NCBI GenBank assembly: GCA_024233005.1
Contig: JACKQE010000004.1
Span: 248,001-312,000 of the forward strand
Origin: Akkermansiaceae bacterium
GTDB lineage: Bacteria > Verrucomicrobiota > Verrucomicrobiia > Verrucomicrobiales > DEV007
Length of the DNA stretch: 64,000 bases
Direction of reading: 5' to 3'
The position numbers and the translations under genes are program-made. Positions 46,799 to 56,136 of the stretch are shown here, in pieces. Below the pieces are notes generated by a model that saw nothing but the letters and a program-made list of their open reading frames with translations, made no database searches and was not told where the DNA came from. Numbering within the stretch: the first letter of the stretch is position 1; every line of letters starts with the position of its first letter.

Positions 46799-47785
46799 AT
46801 GCCCCCATCCTCCCCACCCTTGAGACGGAGTCTACTTTTCTGGGGCATTGTCCTGGTTGATGGAGCTCTTTGGGTGGCGGCCTTCACCTGGCAGCCTCCG
46901 GAAGTCCATTCAGCGCCCATTCTTGCGGTGAATGTCTGGCCGGGCACCGAAACCTTCATCGTGGCCAGAAACTCCGGGAGGATCCCGAACCAGACGATCA
47001 ATTTCGTGGAGATTTCCTGGAGTTCCTCCGCCATGAGAGCCTTCGCCAATCACGCGCTGGACGCGGCGGTCCTGACTTTGAACGAAGCACTCCAACTCAG
47101 AGAGTTGGGACAATCCATGAAAGTGCTGGCGGTCATTGACGAATCAGTGGGGGCTGACGCCCTCGTCGGCAAACCCGGCATTTCCCGTATGGCGGATCTG
47201 AAAGGACGGAAAGTTGCCGTGGAAATGCGATCCGCCGGGCAGTATCTGCTGGGACGGGCCTTGCACGAAGCCGGGATGAGCTGGCAAGACGTGGAGATGG
47301 TCCCGATCATTGCTCCCGAGTCCGCGTTGGCGTTTGGGGAACTCGGGGTGGATGCGGTGGCCACTGCCGAGCCTTGGCTGACCCATCTCCTCAAAAACGG
47401 CGGGACCGTTCTGTGCGACTCCTCCAAGTTCCCAGGAGAAATGCAGCGCGTTCTTGTGGTCAGGGAGGACCTGGTCAGAAAGAACGCCGCAGATTTGGCC
47501 GATTTGGTGAACGCCCATTTCGAAACCCTTCCGCTGCATACTCAACCGGCCCCCGTGCTCAAAGTTCTCCAACAGAGGGAAACCCTCACTCCCGTGGAAT
47601 GGGAGGCTGTTTTTTCCAAAATCAGGATGGTGCCGCGGGCGGACCAGGGAAAGTTTCTCTCCGGCCCTGGCGCACAATTGAAGGAGTCGCTGACCATCGT
47701 CCATGAGCATCTCAAAGCCTACGGAATGATGGAAGATGCGGCGGATTGGGAGATTCCGCTCGATGACCGGTTTGTCGTCCCATGA
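46799..47785 (+). CDS. Membrane-anchored NMT1/SsuA-like solute-binding protein
   Basis: 328 residues from ATG 46799; the frame extends upstream but that part looks non-coding. One hydrophobic segment (about 11-30) is a signal anchor. The rest resembles NMT1/TauA-type binding proteins: VNVWPGTETFIVARNSG, a switch segment ALDAAVLTLNEALQLRE, LKGRKVAVE near the hinge, and a second lobe with VDAVATAEPWLTHLL. No ABC permease or ATPase accompanies it. Its stop overlaps the kinase start by four bases (ATGA), so the two are translationally coupled. The likely role is to present a periplasmic ligand to the kinase. The ligand is unknown; related proteins bind sulfonates, nitrate or thiamine precursors. 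Confidence 0.8.
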   Translation: MPPSSPPLRRSLLFWGIVLVDGALWVAAFTWQPPEVHSAPILAVNVWPGTETFIVARNSGRIPNQTINFVEISWSSSAMRAFANHALDAAVLTLNEALQLRELGQSMKVLAVIDESVGADALVGKPGISRMADLKGRKVAVEMRSAGQYLLGRALHEAGMSWQDVEMVPIIAPESALAFGELGVDAVATAEPWLTHLLKNGGTVLCDSSKFPGEMQRVLVVREDLVRKNAADLADLVNAHFETLPLHTQPAPVLKVLQQRETLTPVEWEAVFSKIRMVPRADQGKFLSGPGAQLKESLTIVHEHLKAYGMMEDAADWEIPLDDRFVVP

Positions 47786-49542
47786 GATCTCTTTCACCAC
47801 TGTCCAATCGCATCAAGCTGCCGGCACTGGTGTTTCTGGTTGGCTTGGTGCTGATCACTCACCACACCTTGAGGAGCTACCGCCAGAATCTGGAGGAGCA
47901 GCGCAACCGGATGCGTTTGGAAGCCGCCCAGTCTGGCGCCCAAATCGCCGGCATGGCCCAGCATCTTCTGCGGAAAAATCTCCCTCAATCCGTGGATCTG
48001 TTGATGAGTTATGCCTCTGTTTCTCCTGATCTCGAATTGGCGGCGGTGGTGGATCCCCGGAGCGTGATCCGGCACTCCTCCCGCAAACAATGGGAAGGGG
48101 TACCCCTTGCGGAAAGTCCGCTCGCTGGCATGGCAGCGCTGGCGGAATCCGTCCGATCGAATATGGAGGGCGCCGTGGCTCCCGATTCATCCGGCGCCCT
48201 GCTTTCCGCCGCCTTTCCTTACTGGGAAAAACCCGACAACCGCTCCAAGGGAGTCGTTCTTCTGCAATACCATTTGGGCAGGCTGGCCGCGATCGCCCGG
48301 CGGGAGACGCTCCACGAAGCGGTGGCCCAATCGTTCGCCCTCAGCGCCGGTAGCCTGCTTTTCTGGCTGATGCTGATGGAATGGAGAGCTTCCCAGCGCC
48401 TTGCCCGGGTCGTGGACCAGGCAAGGACGATGGTCAGAGGCGGGTCCCCCTCCCAGCCCATCGAAGGGGAAGACGAACTGGCCCGGTTCTCCCGCTCCTT
48501 CTCGGAGGCCGCCCACCGGATCGATGAAACCGAACTGCAATTGACCCAGTTGGCGGCGCATATCCGCGAAGTCTTCTGGTTCGCCCCGAACGTTCGCAAG
48601 CCTCTCCTCTTCGTCAATCCCGCTTATGAGGAGATTTGGGAGAGCCCTGCGGCCGAACTCCGGACCCGCCGGTGGGCGTGGCTAAAGCGGGTCCTGCCGG
48701 AAGATCGCCAGAAGGCCATCGCGTTTCTCAGCCATCTTCAGCAAGGGGCTGAAACAGCGCCGGTGGAACTCAGGCTGAGCTTCCCGGAGAACCGCCGCAA
48801 ATGGGTCGAATGCCGGGGCTTCTCGGTGGTCACTCCCCAGGGGGCCATCCGCGCCATGGGAGGGCTCGCCACGGACATTTCAGAGCGGAAAAATGTGGAT
48901 CGACGACTGATGGAGACCGCCGAAGAGGAACGGATGAGAATCGGTCAGGATCTCCATGATGATGTCTGTCAACGCATGGCCGCCGCTCTGTTGAAAGGGG
49001 GGATCCTTCACAACAGCCTGAACAAGGAAGGCCTGCCACAGGCGACCCTGGCCGATCAGATGTGCACCGAACTCGCGGCGGCCACCGACATTGTAAGGGG
49101 ATTCGCCCATGGCCTCGCCCCCGTGGTCCTGGAAGCGGAGGGACTGGCCCCGGCCCTCGCCCACTTGGCGGCCTTCATGGAGACTGCTTTCGGGGTTCCC
49201 TGCTGGACCGTTTGCGTCGACCTGCCCGAAGGCCTGGCCCCGGCCGACACCACCCATCTCTACCGGATCGCGCAGGAGTTGGCAACCAATGCCGCTCGGC
49301 ACGCCCAACCCACCGGCATCGGCATCACGCTGGCCCGGGAAGGGAAGAACCTCGTGCTTCAGGTTTCCAATGATGGTCAGTCTTTTGATGGCAATGCCGG
49401 CACCTCCAAAGGCATGGGGTTGCATGCGGTCCGCAAACACCTCGATGCCCTCGGTGGCAGCCTCCACTTCAAACCTTCTCCCCAACTCCTCGGCGGAACA
49501 GTCGCGGTTTGTGAAATTCCCCTGCCCAGCCACCCAGATTGA
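47782..49542 (+). CDS. NarL-family sensor histidine kinase
   Basis: 586 residues. Two transmembrane helices (about 13-27 and 183-199) flank a periplasmic sensor region of about 150 residues. A HAMP-like linker (about 200-250) and a PAS domain (about 255-370, ending GLATDISERK) follow. The HisKA_3 dimerisation domain has the phospho-acceptor in GQDLHDD (His392). The ATPase domain shows the N-box LYRIAQELATNAARHA and a G-rich KGMGLHAVRKH. It autophosphorylates and passes phosphate to the regulator encoded seven bases downstream. It overlaps the solute-binding gene by four bases. Confidence 0.9.
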   Translation: MRSLSPLSNRIKLPALVFLVGLVLITHHTLRSYRQNLEEQRNRMRLEAAQSGAQIAGMAQHLLRKNLPQSVDLLMSYASVSPDLELAAVVDPRSVIRHSSRKQWEGVPLAESPLAGMAALAESVRSNMEGAVAPDSSGALLSAAFPYWEKPDNRSKGVVLLQYHLGRLAAIARRETLHEAVAQSFALSAGSLLFWLMLMEWRASQRLARVVDQARTMVRGGSPSQPIEGEDELARFSRSFSEAAHRIDETELQLTQLAAHIREVFWFAPNVRKPLLFVNPAYEEIWESPAAELRTRRWAWLKRVLPEDRQKAIAFLSHLQQGAETAPVELRLSFPENRRKWVECRGFSVVTPQGAIRAMGGLATDISERKNVDRRLMETAEEERMRIGQDLHDDVCQRMAAALLKGGILHNSLNKEGLPQATLADQMCTELAAATDIVRGFAHGLAPVVLEAEGLAPALAHLAAFMETAFGVPCWTVCVDLPEGLAPADTTHLYRIAQELATNAARHAQPTGIGITLAREGKNLVLQVSNDGQSFDGNAGTSKGMGLHAVRKHLDALGGSLHFKPSPQLLGGTVAVCEIPLPSHPD

Positions 49543-49549
49543 TATAGCC

Positions 49550-50230
49550 ATGAACCAGCCTCCAGTCCAACCTGTCTGCAAGGTCGCCATCGTGGACGAC
49601 CACACCCTCATGCGGGAGGGAATTCGGCTGTTTGTGAACAGCCTGGATGGCTTTGCGTGCGTCTGGCAGGCCTCCTCGTGCCGGGAAGCCATCGGACTGA
49701 TCGAGCAGGATCGTCCGGACTTGATGATTGTGGACATCACGCTTCCCGATCGCACCGGTCTGGAACTGATCAAAGACCTGTCGGTCTCTCACCCCGACGT
49801 CGCGCTGCTGGTGCTGTCGATGCACGACGAGAAACTCTACGCGCTCCGCGCCTTGAAAGCCGGAGCGAAAGGTTACGTCATGAAGCACGCCCCCCACCAG
49901 GAACTGGAAGCTTCCCTGCGGAAGGTCGCCGCCGGAGGGATTGCCGTCAGTTCCGTCATCTCCGACATGGTGGTGGGCGCCTTTTCTGGAAGCGGCAAAG
50001 GGCGGCCCGACCAGGAAATTCATGCCCTGACGGATCGGGAGTTTGAGATCTTCCAAAAAATCGGCAAAGGTCTGAGCACCAATGACATTGCCACCGAACT
50101 GAACATCAGTCCTAAAACAGTGGACGTGCACCGTCTCAACATCCGGACCAAACTCCGGCTGGAGGACGGCGGTGCCCTGACGCGATGGGCCATCCGTTGG
50201 ATGGAGGCAAGTCATCATGAGCAACCCTGA
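49550..50230 (+). CDS. NarL/FixJ-family response regulator
   Basis: 226 residues from ATG 49550. The receiver domain (about 10-125) has the acidic pair VDDH (D16, D17), phospho-acceptor D62 in VDITLP, and the Lys in YVMKHAP. A LuxR-type helix-turn-helix (about 160-215) has LTDREFEIFQKIGKGLSTNDIA and SPKTVDVHRLNIRTKL, shortened here. It is the output of the adjacent kinase. Its targets are not shown by the sequence; the divergent giant-protein promoter with its inverted repeat is the nearest candidate. Confidence 0.92.
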   Translation: MNQPPVQPVCKVAIVDDHTLMREGIRLFVNSLDGFACVWQASSCREAIGLIEQDRPDLMIVDITLPDRTGLELIKDLSVSHPDVALLVLSMHDEKLYALRALKAGAKGYVMKHAPHQELEASLRKVAAGGIAVSSVISDMVVGAFSGSGKGRPDQEIHALTDREFEIFQKIGKGLSTNDIATELNISPKTVDVHRLNIRTKLRLEDGGALTRWAIRWMEASHHEQP

Positions 50231-50286
50231 ACGACCTCGGGCTCGTCCCTAAGCAAGTGCTTTAGAAACAGGCCAGTCGAAGCCTG

Positions 50287-51561
50287 ATGGCGGACGCACC
50301 GCACCCGAGGCAGAGTGGAGTGTTCTCCCCTTTGCCTCCTATGCCCCCCGAAGTTACCCCTCTGGTTCACGAAAAACCCGATCCCGCCAAGCTCCCGGCG
50401 GAAGCCGGCGCCAGGTTCGTCGGCAAGTCCGCACCCCGTCCGGGCCTGCGGCCTCACCGCTCCGCATCTGGGAAGGGCCCGTGGGGACAAATCGATCGCG
50501 TGCCGTTCTTCTTGGAAGCCCCTCACCATTTGATCGAACGGTTCCCGTTGCCCAATCCCAAACCCCGCTGGTTTGCCACCGCCGCGGAAGCCAGCCAGGT
50601 GCTGGACCGACTGGTGCGGGCGGGACTCCCCGGTGATTTGCTTCAGGCCATCAATCAGCCGGCAAACCGTGCCATCGTGGGAGATCAGATTGTTTTCTTC
50701 CCACCCGCCCTGAGCGTGCTCCAACTTCCCCCGGAGGTGAGGGCTTCGATTTACCGCGAACTGCGTCGATTCCCCGCCAATGTCGACATGGTGGGACCGG
50801 TCGTGATCGCCAACAACGATGTGGATGATTGGTTCTCCCAATCCCGGCTACGCCCGGATCTGGTTGCCCTCATCAAACGGATGTGCTATCCGCGGGGGGA
50901 CGCACTCGTGTTCAGCGATGCCGCCGTGCTGATGGGACATGTCCAAGGAGAAACCGAAGCCAGGTTATTGGCCAGAGCCTTGAGCCGCACCCGAACCCTG
51001 ATGGCGAAACTCGTCTTTGATGGCTCGTCCAAAGTGGCGGAGATGACCGCTTACTGGACAACGGGACCGAACCGGCGGATGCGCAATATCGGGGCCATCC
51101 TCCAATCCATCGCCGCCCTTCCCGAAGGCAACACCCTTGACCTGGCCCACCTGCTCCCAGGACTCGCCCGCAATCTGTTGTTCTCCTACCCGGATGTTTC
51201 CATGGTGGCCCATGGTCAGGTGCCAGACTGCCACTGGACGTCACTGAATTTCTTCAAACCAACGCCGGAGCCCTTGTATCTGGATACCCGAATTGCGACC
51301 TCGGTGGTGCTGGAGAGTTACAACCAAGTCAAGCCACCTTATCATTTTGGGGACCTTCTGGTCCTTCTCGACAACCTCCAGGGGAACGCCTTCCACTCCT
51401 GCGTTTATATTGCCGATGACATCGTGTTCACCAAGAATGGCCGCAACCTGCTTTCTCCGTGGGTCTTCCAGTCGCTGGACCATTTGAAGAAAACCTACCT
51501 TTTCGAAAACAACGGTCGCATCCAAGGCTACCGGGCAAAAGAATCCCTCGGAGTGATCTAA
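50287..51561 (+). CDS. Unrecognised 424-residue protein
   Basis: From ATG 50287, 56 bases after the response regulator and on the same strand, so possibly in its operon. There is no signal peptide or transmembrane helix. The N-terminal ~70 residues are Pro-rich and probably disordered. The remaining ~350 residues look globular, with mixed helices and strands: IYRELRRFPANVDMVGP, VFSDAAVLMGHVQGETEARLL, LAHLLPGLARNLLFSYPDV, SFVYIADDI-type strands near the end. I cannot name the family and see no catalytic signature. The composition is like its neighbours, so no sign of recent transfer. Confidence 0.7.
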   Translation: MADAPHPRQSGVFSPLPPMPPEVTPLVHEKPDPAKLPAEAGARFVGKSAPRPGLRPHRSASGKGPWGQIDRVPFFLEAPHHLIERFPLPNPKPRWFATAAEASQVLDRLVRAGLPGDLLQAINQPANRAIVGDQIVFFPPALSVLQLPPEVRASIYRELRRFPANVDMVGPVVIANNDVDDWFSQSRLRPDLVALIKRMCYPRGDALVFSDAAVLMGHVQGETEARLLARALSRTRTLMAKLVFDGSSKVAEMTAYWTTGPNRRMRNIGAILQSIAALPEGNTLDLAHLLPGLARNLLFSYPDVSMVAHGQVPDCHWTSLNFFKPTPEPLYLDTRIATSVVLESYNQVKPPYHFGDLLVLLDNLQGNAFHSCVYIADDIVFTKNGRNLLSPWVFQSLDHLKKTYLFENNGRIQGYRAKESLGVI

Positions 51562-51895
51562 GAATTGGATTTCCGGACCAAAAAGGGGCCAACTTTCCGA
51601 GGCCAACATCCCGAGGGCATCGCAGTCGGACCGGAGCACCGCGACCACGCCTTCCCGAGTGGTGTCCCTCTGGCCGAAGGACACCCGGCGCCAAAATTCC
51701 GGGTTCCGGCACAGGCTTGACGGCAGGCTCGACCGAAGGTCAATTCAGGGAAACCATGGAGCATTGTTCACTCATTTTCCGGCCTTCCCCACCCCGGTTC
51801 AGCCCCCACCAGGCAACAGCAGTAGCCCCTTGTTCAATCCTTCGCGGAGGACTCCGCAGCCAGCAAGACGGGATTGACCAAGACCAGGCTGCGGC
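51562..51895. other. Intergenic region, no supported feature
   Basis: 334 bases between the unrecognised gene and the P-type ATPase. Short frames on both strands lack motifs or a convincing start, and no strong terminator hairpin was seen. It presumably holds the ATPase promoter. Confidence 0.4.
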
Positions 51896-54601
51896 ATGGC
51901 GCCAGCGCCAGAGCCGTCCATGAAAATTCACCATCTCGATACCGCGGCGGCCTATGCCAGCCTGAACAGCGGCCCGGCCGGGCTGGAGGAGGCGGAAGCC
52001 GTGCGCCGTCTCATGGAATACGGGCCTAACCAGGTGGAGGAAATCGCCCGGGAATCCTTGCTGGTGTTGTTTGCCAAAGAGTTTGGTCATTTTTTCGCCA
52101 TCATTCTCTGGGTTGCCGCCGCTTTGTCCTTCTTTGCGGAATGGCGCCAACCTGGGGAAGGCATGATGATGCTCGGATTCGCGATCACCGGGGTGATCCT
52201 CATCAACGGAGTGTTCTCCTTCTGGCAGGCTTACCGTGCCGGGCAGGCATTGGCGACACTCAGGAAACTGCTGCCGCACAAGGCCCAGGCGGTCCGTTCC
52301 GGAACGGTCGTGTTGCTCCCGGCAGCGGAGCTTGTTCCCGGGGATGTGATCCTGCTGGAGTCGGGCGACCTTGTGCCGGCAGATTGCCGCTTGGTGGAGG
52401 CCTTCGGGGTCAGGGTCAACAATGCCACCATCACCGGCGAGTCTCTCCCCATGGTCCGGGATGCGGAGCCCTCCGGCGAGACCGAAGCCCTGCACAGCCG
52501 AAATCTCCTCCTGGCGGGCACCTCATTGGTATCCGGCAGGGGCCGGGCTCTCGTCTTCGCCACCGGATCGCACTCCGCCTTCGGCCGGATCGCCACCCTC
52601 ACCCAGGAGACAGGCGACACGGCTTCCCCGTTGCAGCGCGAGATCAGCCGCGTCAGCCGCATCGTCGCCCTCTTCTCGCTGTCGCTCGGGGTGGTGTTTT
52701 TTGCCGTGGGGAAAATGATCGGTCTGTCCTTTTGGTCGAATTTCATTTTCGCCATCGGCATCATTGTTGCCAATGTTCCGGAAGGATTGCTCCCGACGGT
52801 GACCTTGGCCCTCGCGATGGCCTCCCAACGAATGGCGAAACGCAAGGCGCTGGTCCGGCATTTGCCCGCGGTGGAGGCGCTCGGTTGCACAACGGTGATC
52901 TGCACTGACAAAACCGGCACCCTGACGCGCAACCGAATGTCCGCGAAGTGTCTTTTTCTTTCCGAAACCTCCATCACCATCACCCCGGAGAGGATCACCG
53001 CCCTGAGCGGAAGCCACCGGCGGTTTTTCGAGGTGGCCGCTCTTTGCCACGATTTGCAAAAGACACAGGGAGAGTGGCTCGGGGATCCCATGGAGGTTGC
53101 CCTGATTGAACTCGCCGGGACGGCATTGGCCTCTCTGCCCGATCATCCTCGCCTTCAGGAAATCCCCTTCGATGCACAAAAACGGCGGCTTTCCACCATC
53201 CACGCAACGACTGAGGGTCCGGTCCTCTTCTGCAAGGGCGCTCCTGAGTCGGTGATCCCGCGCTGTGTCCGGGTTGCCATGGACGGAGCAACGCCCAGCC
53301 TCACCCCGCCGTCCATTTCGGCCTATCTGGCGGCGGCAGAGGACATGGGAAAGGCCGGTCTGCGGGTTCTTGCCTTCGCTTGGAAAACCCTGCCGGATAA
53401 CTTCGATCCCGCGACCGCCGACGAAGAGATGATCCTGGGAGGGCTGGTGGGCCTCGAGGACCCTCCCCGTCCCGGGGTTACCAGGGCTCTGCAACAGTGC
53501 CGCGAAGCCGGGATCAAGGTCATCATGGTGACCGGAGACCATCCCCGGACCGCTGAAGCGATCGCCCGCGAAATTGGATTGATCCGGTCTGAAAAACCAG
53601 TGATCGTCGGCGGCACCGAGCTCAGCCACCTCTCCGACATCCAGCTCCAGCTTGCCCTCGATGCCCCGGAAATCCTGTTCGCTCGCGTGGAAGCGGAGCA
53701 GAAGATGCGCATCGTCGTGGCTCTGAAAAACAAAGGGGAGATCGTGGCGGTCACCGGCGACGGCGTGAACGACGCGCCGGCCCTGCGCAAAGCGGATGTT
53801 GGCATCGCCATGGGACTCAGCGGCAGCGATGTGGCCCGCGAGGCCGCAGACATGGTCCTCCTGGATGACAACTTCACCAGCATCGTGGCCGCCATCGAAG
53901 AAGGCCGCGCCGTGTTCACCAACATCAGAAACTTTCTGACTTACATCCTCACGTCGAACGTGCCGGAAATCATTCCCTACCTCGCATTCATCATCTTCCG
54001 GATTCCCCTGCCGCTCACCATTATCCAGATTCTCGCGGTGGATCTCGGAACCGACATGTTGCCGGCCTTGGGACTCGGCGCCCAAAGCCCCGGACCCGGC
54101 ATCATGAAATCGCCACCGCGCCCCCGGTCGGAGCGTCTGCTCAACGGCCCCCTCCTCGCCCGGGCCTATCTGTTTCTGGGCCTGATCCAGGCCGCGGCAG
54201 CGATGGGGGCCTATGGCTATGTCCTCCACTCCGGGGGATGGCATTACGGGCAAACCCTCGCGGCGGAGTCCCCGCTCTATCTGCAGGCCACCACAGCTTG
54301 CCTCAGCGCCATCGTTATCCTTCAGATAGCCAACGTCTTTCTTTGCCGCAGCGACCACCTGTCCCTGTTCTCCCAGGGATTGGCGGGCAACAAACTCCTT
54401 TTCGTGGGCATTGCCGCGGAACTCTGCCTGATCCTGCTGATTGTTTACACTCCATGGGGCAATGCGGTCTTCGGCACCGCTCCGATCGGGAAGGACGTCT
54501 GGGGCCTCATCCTCCCTTTCGCGCTCGCCATGATCGTGCTCGAAGAACTGCGGAAATGGGTCTACCGGAAACGGGCGCGGGTACCCGCAGCTCGCCCGTG
54601 A
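51896..54601 (+). CDS. Type II P-type cation ATPase, Na+/K+-ATPase-like
   Basis: 901 residues from ATG 51896 (internal ATG 51920 also possible). Order: N-terminal cation-ATPase domain, M1-M2, actuator domain with TGES (180-183), M3-M4 with NVPEGLL (E296), phosphorylation site DKTGT (D338), nucleotide-binding domain with KGAPE, VTGD..., TGDGVNDAPALRKADVGIAMG, then M5-M10. M5 reads TYILTSNVPEIIPYL and M6 DLGTDMLPALGL, retaining the Tyr/Thr/Ser/Asn/Glu and two Asp that form cation sites in animal Na+/K+-ATPases; after M6 the IMKSPPRPRSERL stretch is also alike. It lacks a beta subunit gene nearby. Likely a Na+, K+ or H+ exporter; the exact ion is not decided by sequence alone. Confidence 0.9.
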   Translation: MAPAPEPSMKIHHLDTAAAYASLNSGPAGLEEAEAVRRLMEYGPNQVEEIARESLLVLFAKEFGHFFAIILWVAAALSFFAEWRQPGEGMMMLGFAITGVILINGVFSFWQAYRAGQALATLRKLLPHKAQAVRSGTVVLLPAAELVPGDVILLESGDLVPADCRLVEAFGVRVNNATITGESLPMVRDAEPSGETEALHSRNLLLAGTSLVSGRGRALVFATGSHSAFGRIATLTQETGDTASPLQREISRVSRIVALFSLSLGVVFFAVGKMIGLSFWSNFIFAIGIIVANVPEGLLPTVTLALAMASQRMAKRKALVRHLPAVEALGCTTVICTDKTGTLTRNRMSAKCLFLSETSITITPERITALSGSHRRFFEVAALCHDLQKTQGEWLGDPMEVALIELAGTALASLPDHPRLQEIPFDAQKRRLSTIHATTEGPVLFCKGAPESVIPRCVRVAMDGATPSLTPPSISAYLAAAEDMGKAGLRVLAFAWKTLPDNFDPATADEEMILGGLVGLEDPPRPGVTRALQQCREAGIKVIMVTGDHPRTAEAIAREIGLIRSEKPVIVGGTELSHLSDIQLQLALDAPEILFARVEAEQKMRIVVALKNKGEIVAVTGDGVNDAPALRKADVGIAMGLSGSDVAREAADMVLLDDNFTSIVAAIEEGRAVFTNIRNFLTYILTSNVPEIIPYLAFIIFRIPLPLTIIQILAVDLGTDMLPALGLGAQSPGPGIMKSPPRPRSERLLNGPLLARAYLFLGLIQAAAAMGAYGYVLHSGGWHYGQTLAAESPLYLQATTACLSAIVILQIANVFLCRSDHLSLFSQGLAGNKLLFVGIAAELCLILLIVYTPWGNAVFGTAPIGKDVWGLILPFALAMIVLEELRKWVYRKRARVPAARP

Positions 54602-54718
54602 CGGACGACCGCTCAGGGAGCCAGTGCGCCCCTCCGCCGAAAGCTCTCAGACTTTGCAAATCAAGCCTTGTGAGCTCGGTTTTGATGCAGACATTGACTT
54701 TCTGCGGTAGGTTGAGGG

Positions 54719-55591
54719 ATGTTATCCGCCTCTTTTGGAGACCGCGTGGGACCAGCCAGACCGGACCGGTCTTCTCCCGATCTCCGGGAGGCCTCGGGTT
54801 GGGGACGTTGGCGGTTGAAAGTGACCCATCGGGATGTGGTCCTGGCTCACCTGCCCCCCGCCTTGGACGGTTTCCGGATGGTTCAGATCAGCGATCTGCA
54901 TCTTGAGCCTTTCACCAAGCCCAAACACATCCTAAAAGTCGTCGCGGCCTGCACCGCGCTCGCGCCCGACCTGGTCGTCATGACCGGTGATTTTGTGACC
55001 CATTCCGCCCATTCCATCGGTCTGCTGGCCGAGTTATTGGGGCCGCTGCAGCCACCTTATGGCGTCCATGCCTGCCTGGGAAATCACGATTTCTGGTGCG
55101 ATCCCGTGGCGGTGGAAAAGGCCCTGCAAGAGCGGAACCTGGGGGTGCTCCGCAACGAGACGCGACGCATCCACACCGACCGGGGAGTCCTCCAACTGGC
55201 TGGAATGGACTCACGCTACATTGGCAAACTGGACCTCCGGGCGACCCTCGCCAACGTGAACGTGAAGGAGCCACTGGTCATCCTGATGCACGAGCCGGAT
55301 GTGGTCGATGAGCTTGCGGCAGCGGGCCTCGAAGCACTGCAGTTGTCCGGTCACACCCATGGCGGCCAGCTCCGCTTTCTCGACCACACTCCGATGGCGT
55401 TCCGGCGCCCCCGGTGGGGCAAGAATTATCTGGCCGGACACTACAAGGTGGGTTCCATGCAGCTCTATGTGAACCGCGGCATCGGCTGCGTGGGCGTGCC
55501 CCTGCGCGTGAGTTGCCCTCCGGAAATCACCGAGATCACCCTGCGCAGTCCCCTGCTCCATCGGGATCCCACGGTCTTCCCCTTGGCCTGA
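54719..55591 (+). CDS. Calcineurin-like metallophosphoesterase, YkuE type
   Basis: 290 residues from ATG 54719, preceded by a fair ribosome site (ttgaggg). All the metal-binding blocks are present in order: SDLHLE, TGDFV, LGNHDFW, LMHEPDV and SGHTHGGQ. This pattern, and the GIGCVGVPLRVSCPPEIT end, fit the YkuE/LpxH-like family of membrane-associated phosphoesterases. The N-terminus is short and basic without a clear helix, so it may be cytoplasmic. The substrate is not known. It stands 117 bases after the ATPase gene and is not obviously linked to it. Confidence 0.85.
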   Translation: MLSASFGDRVGPARPDRSSPDLREASGWGRWRLKVTHRDVVLAHLPPALDGFRMVQISDLHLEPFTKPKHILKVVAACTALAPDLVVMTGDFVTHSAHSIGLLAELLGPLQPPYGVHACLGNHDFWCDPVAVEKALQERNLGVLRNETRRIHTDRGVLQLAGMDSRYIGKLDLRATLANVNVKEPLVILMHEPDVVDELAAAGLEALQLSGHTHGGQLRFLDHTPMAFRRPRWGKNYLAGHYKVGSMQLYVNRGIGCVGVPLRVSCPPEITEITLRSPLLHRDPTVFPLA

Positions 55592-55605
55592 ACCAGCCGG
55601 CAGCA

Positions 55606-55625
55606 TTTCCCTGTGCCATGGGAAA
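55606..55625 (+). terminator. Weak stem-loop after metallophosphoesterase gene
   Basis: TTTCCC and GGGAAA pair around the eight-base loop TGTGCCAT, 15 bases after the stop codon. No T-run follows, so it is at best a weak or Rho-assisted terminator. Confidence 0.25.
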
Positions 55626-55680
55626 AGGGAATGAATCGCCTGCCCAAACGCCCCTAGGCTTAGATTGATCGGATCATCCT

Positions 55681-56136
55681 ATGCGCCCCGGCGCCGCCAA
55701 GCAGTCTTCCCTGCGGCGGAACTGTTGGAGACTTTCCTTGCCTGAAAATCTCTGGGTTTCTGAATTGCCCAAACGACTCATCGGAGACAGCCTGAGTGAA
55801 ACGGAGACAGCCGAAGGCAACGCCTTTGACAGCGATTCGCTGGACCGGGATCTCGCCCAATACCATGGGATTGAAATGATCGCTCCGAACCGCTCCAATC
55901 GGATCCGGCGGACTTACGACGGACGTTCCCTCCGCCGCCAGATCCGAAGTTGCCAAGTGGAGCGTCTTTTCGCTTGGCTTCACAACATCAGAAGGTTGGT
56001 GGCCCTTTGGGATTACAACCCAGAAAACTTCTCCGCCTTTTTTTACCTCGGATGTGCTCCCCTCCTACTCAAACAGTCTATGAAACTGCTTCCAATGGTG
56101 GAACTCTTAAGGAATTACATGGAACACCACCGTTAA
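55681..56136 (+). pseudogene. IS5-type transposase remnant (C-terminal part)
   Basis: About 150 codons match the C-terminal end of IS5/IS427-group DDE transposases: GIEMIAPNRSNR, DGRSLRR, VERLFAWLHNIRRLVALWDY and ENFSAFF-LGCA. The catalytic Glu in VERLFAW and a second-Asp context (LIGD) are visible. The LIGD...FDSDSLD stretch carries an unusual insert of about ten residues, and the N-terminal half with the first Asp is missing. No terminal inverted repeats could be paired. It is an inactive fragment. Its end overlaps the convergent membrane-protein gene by 30 bases. Confidence 0.75.
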
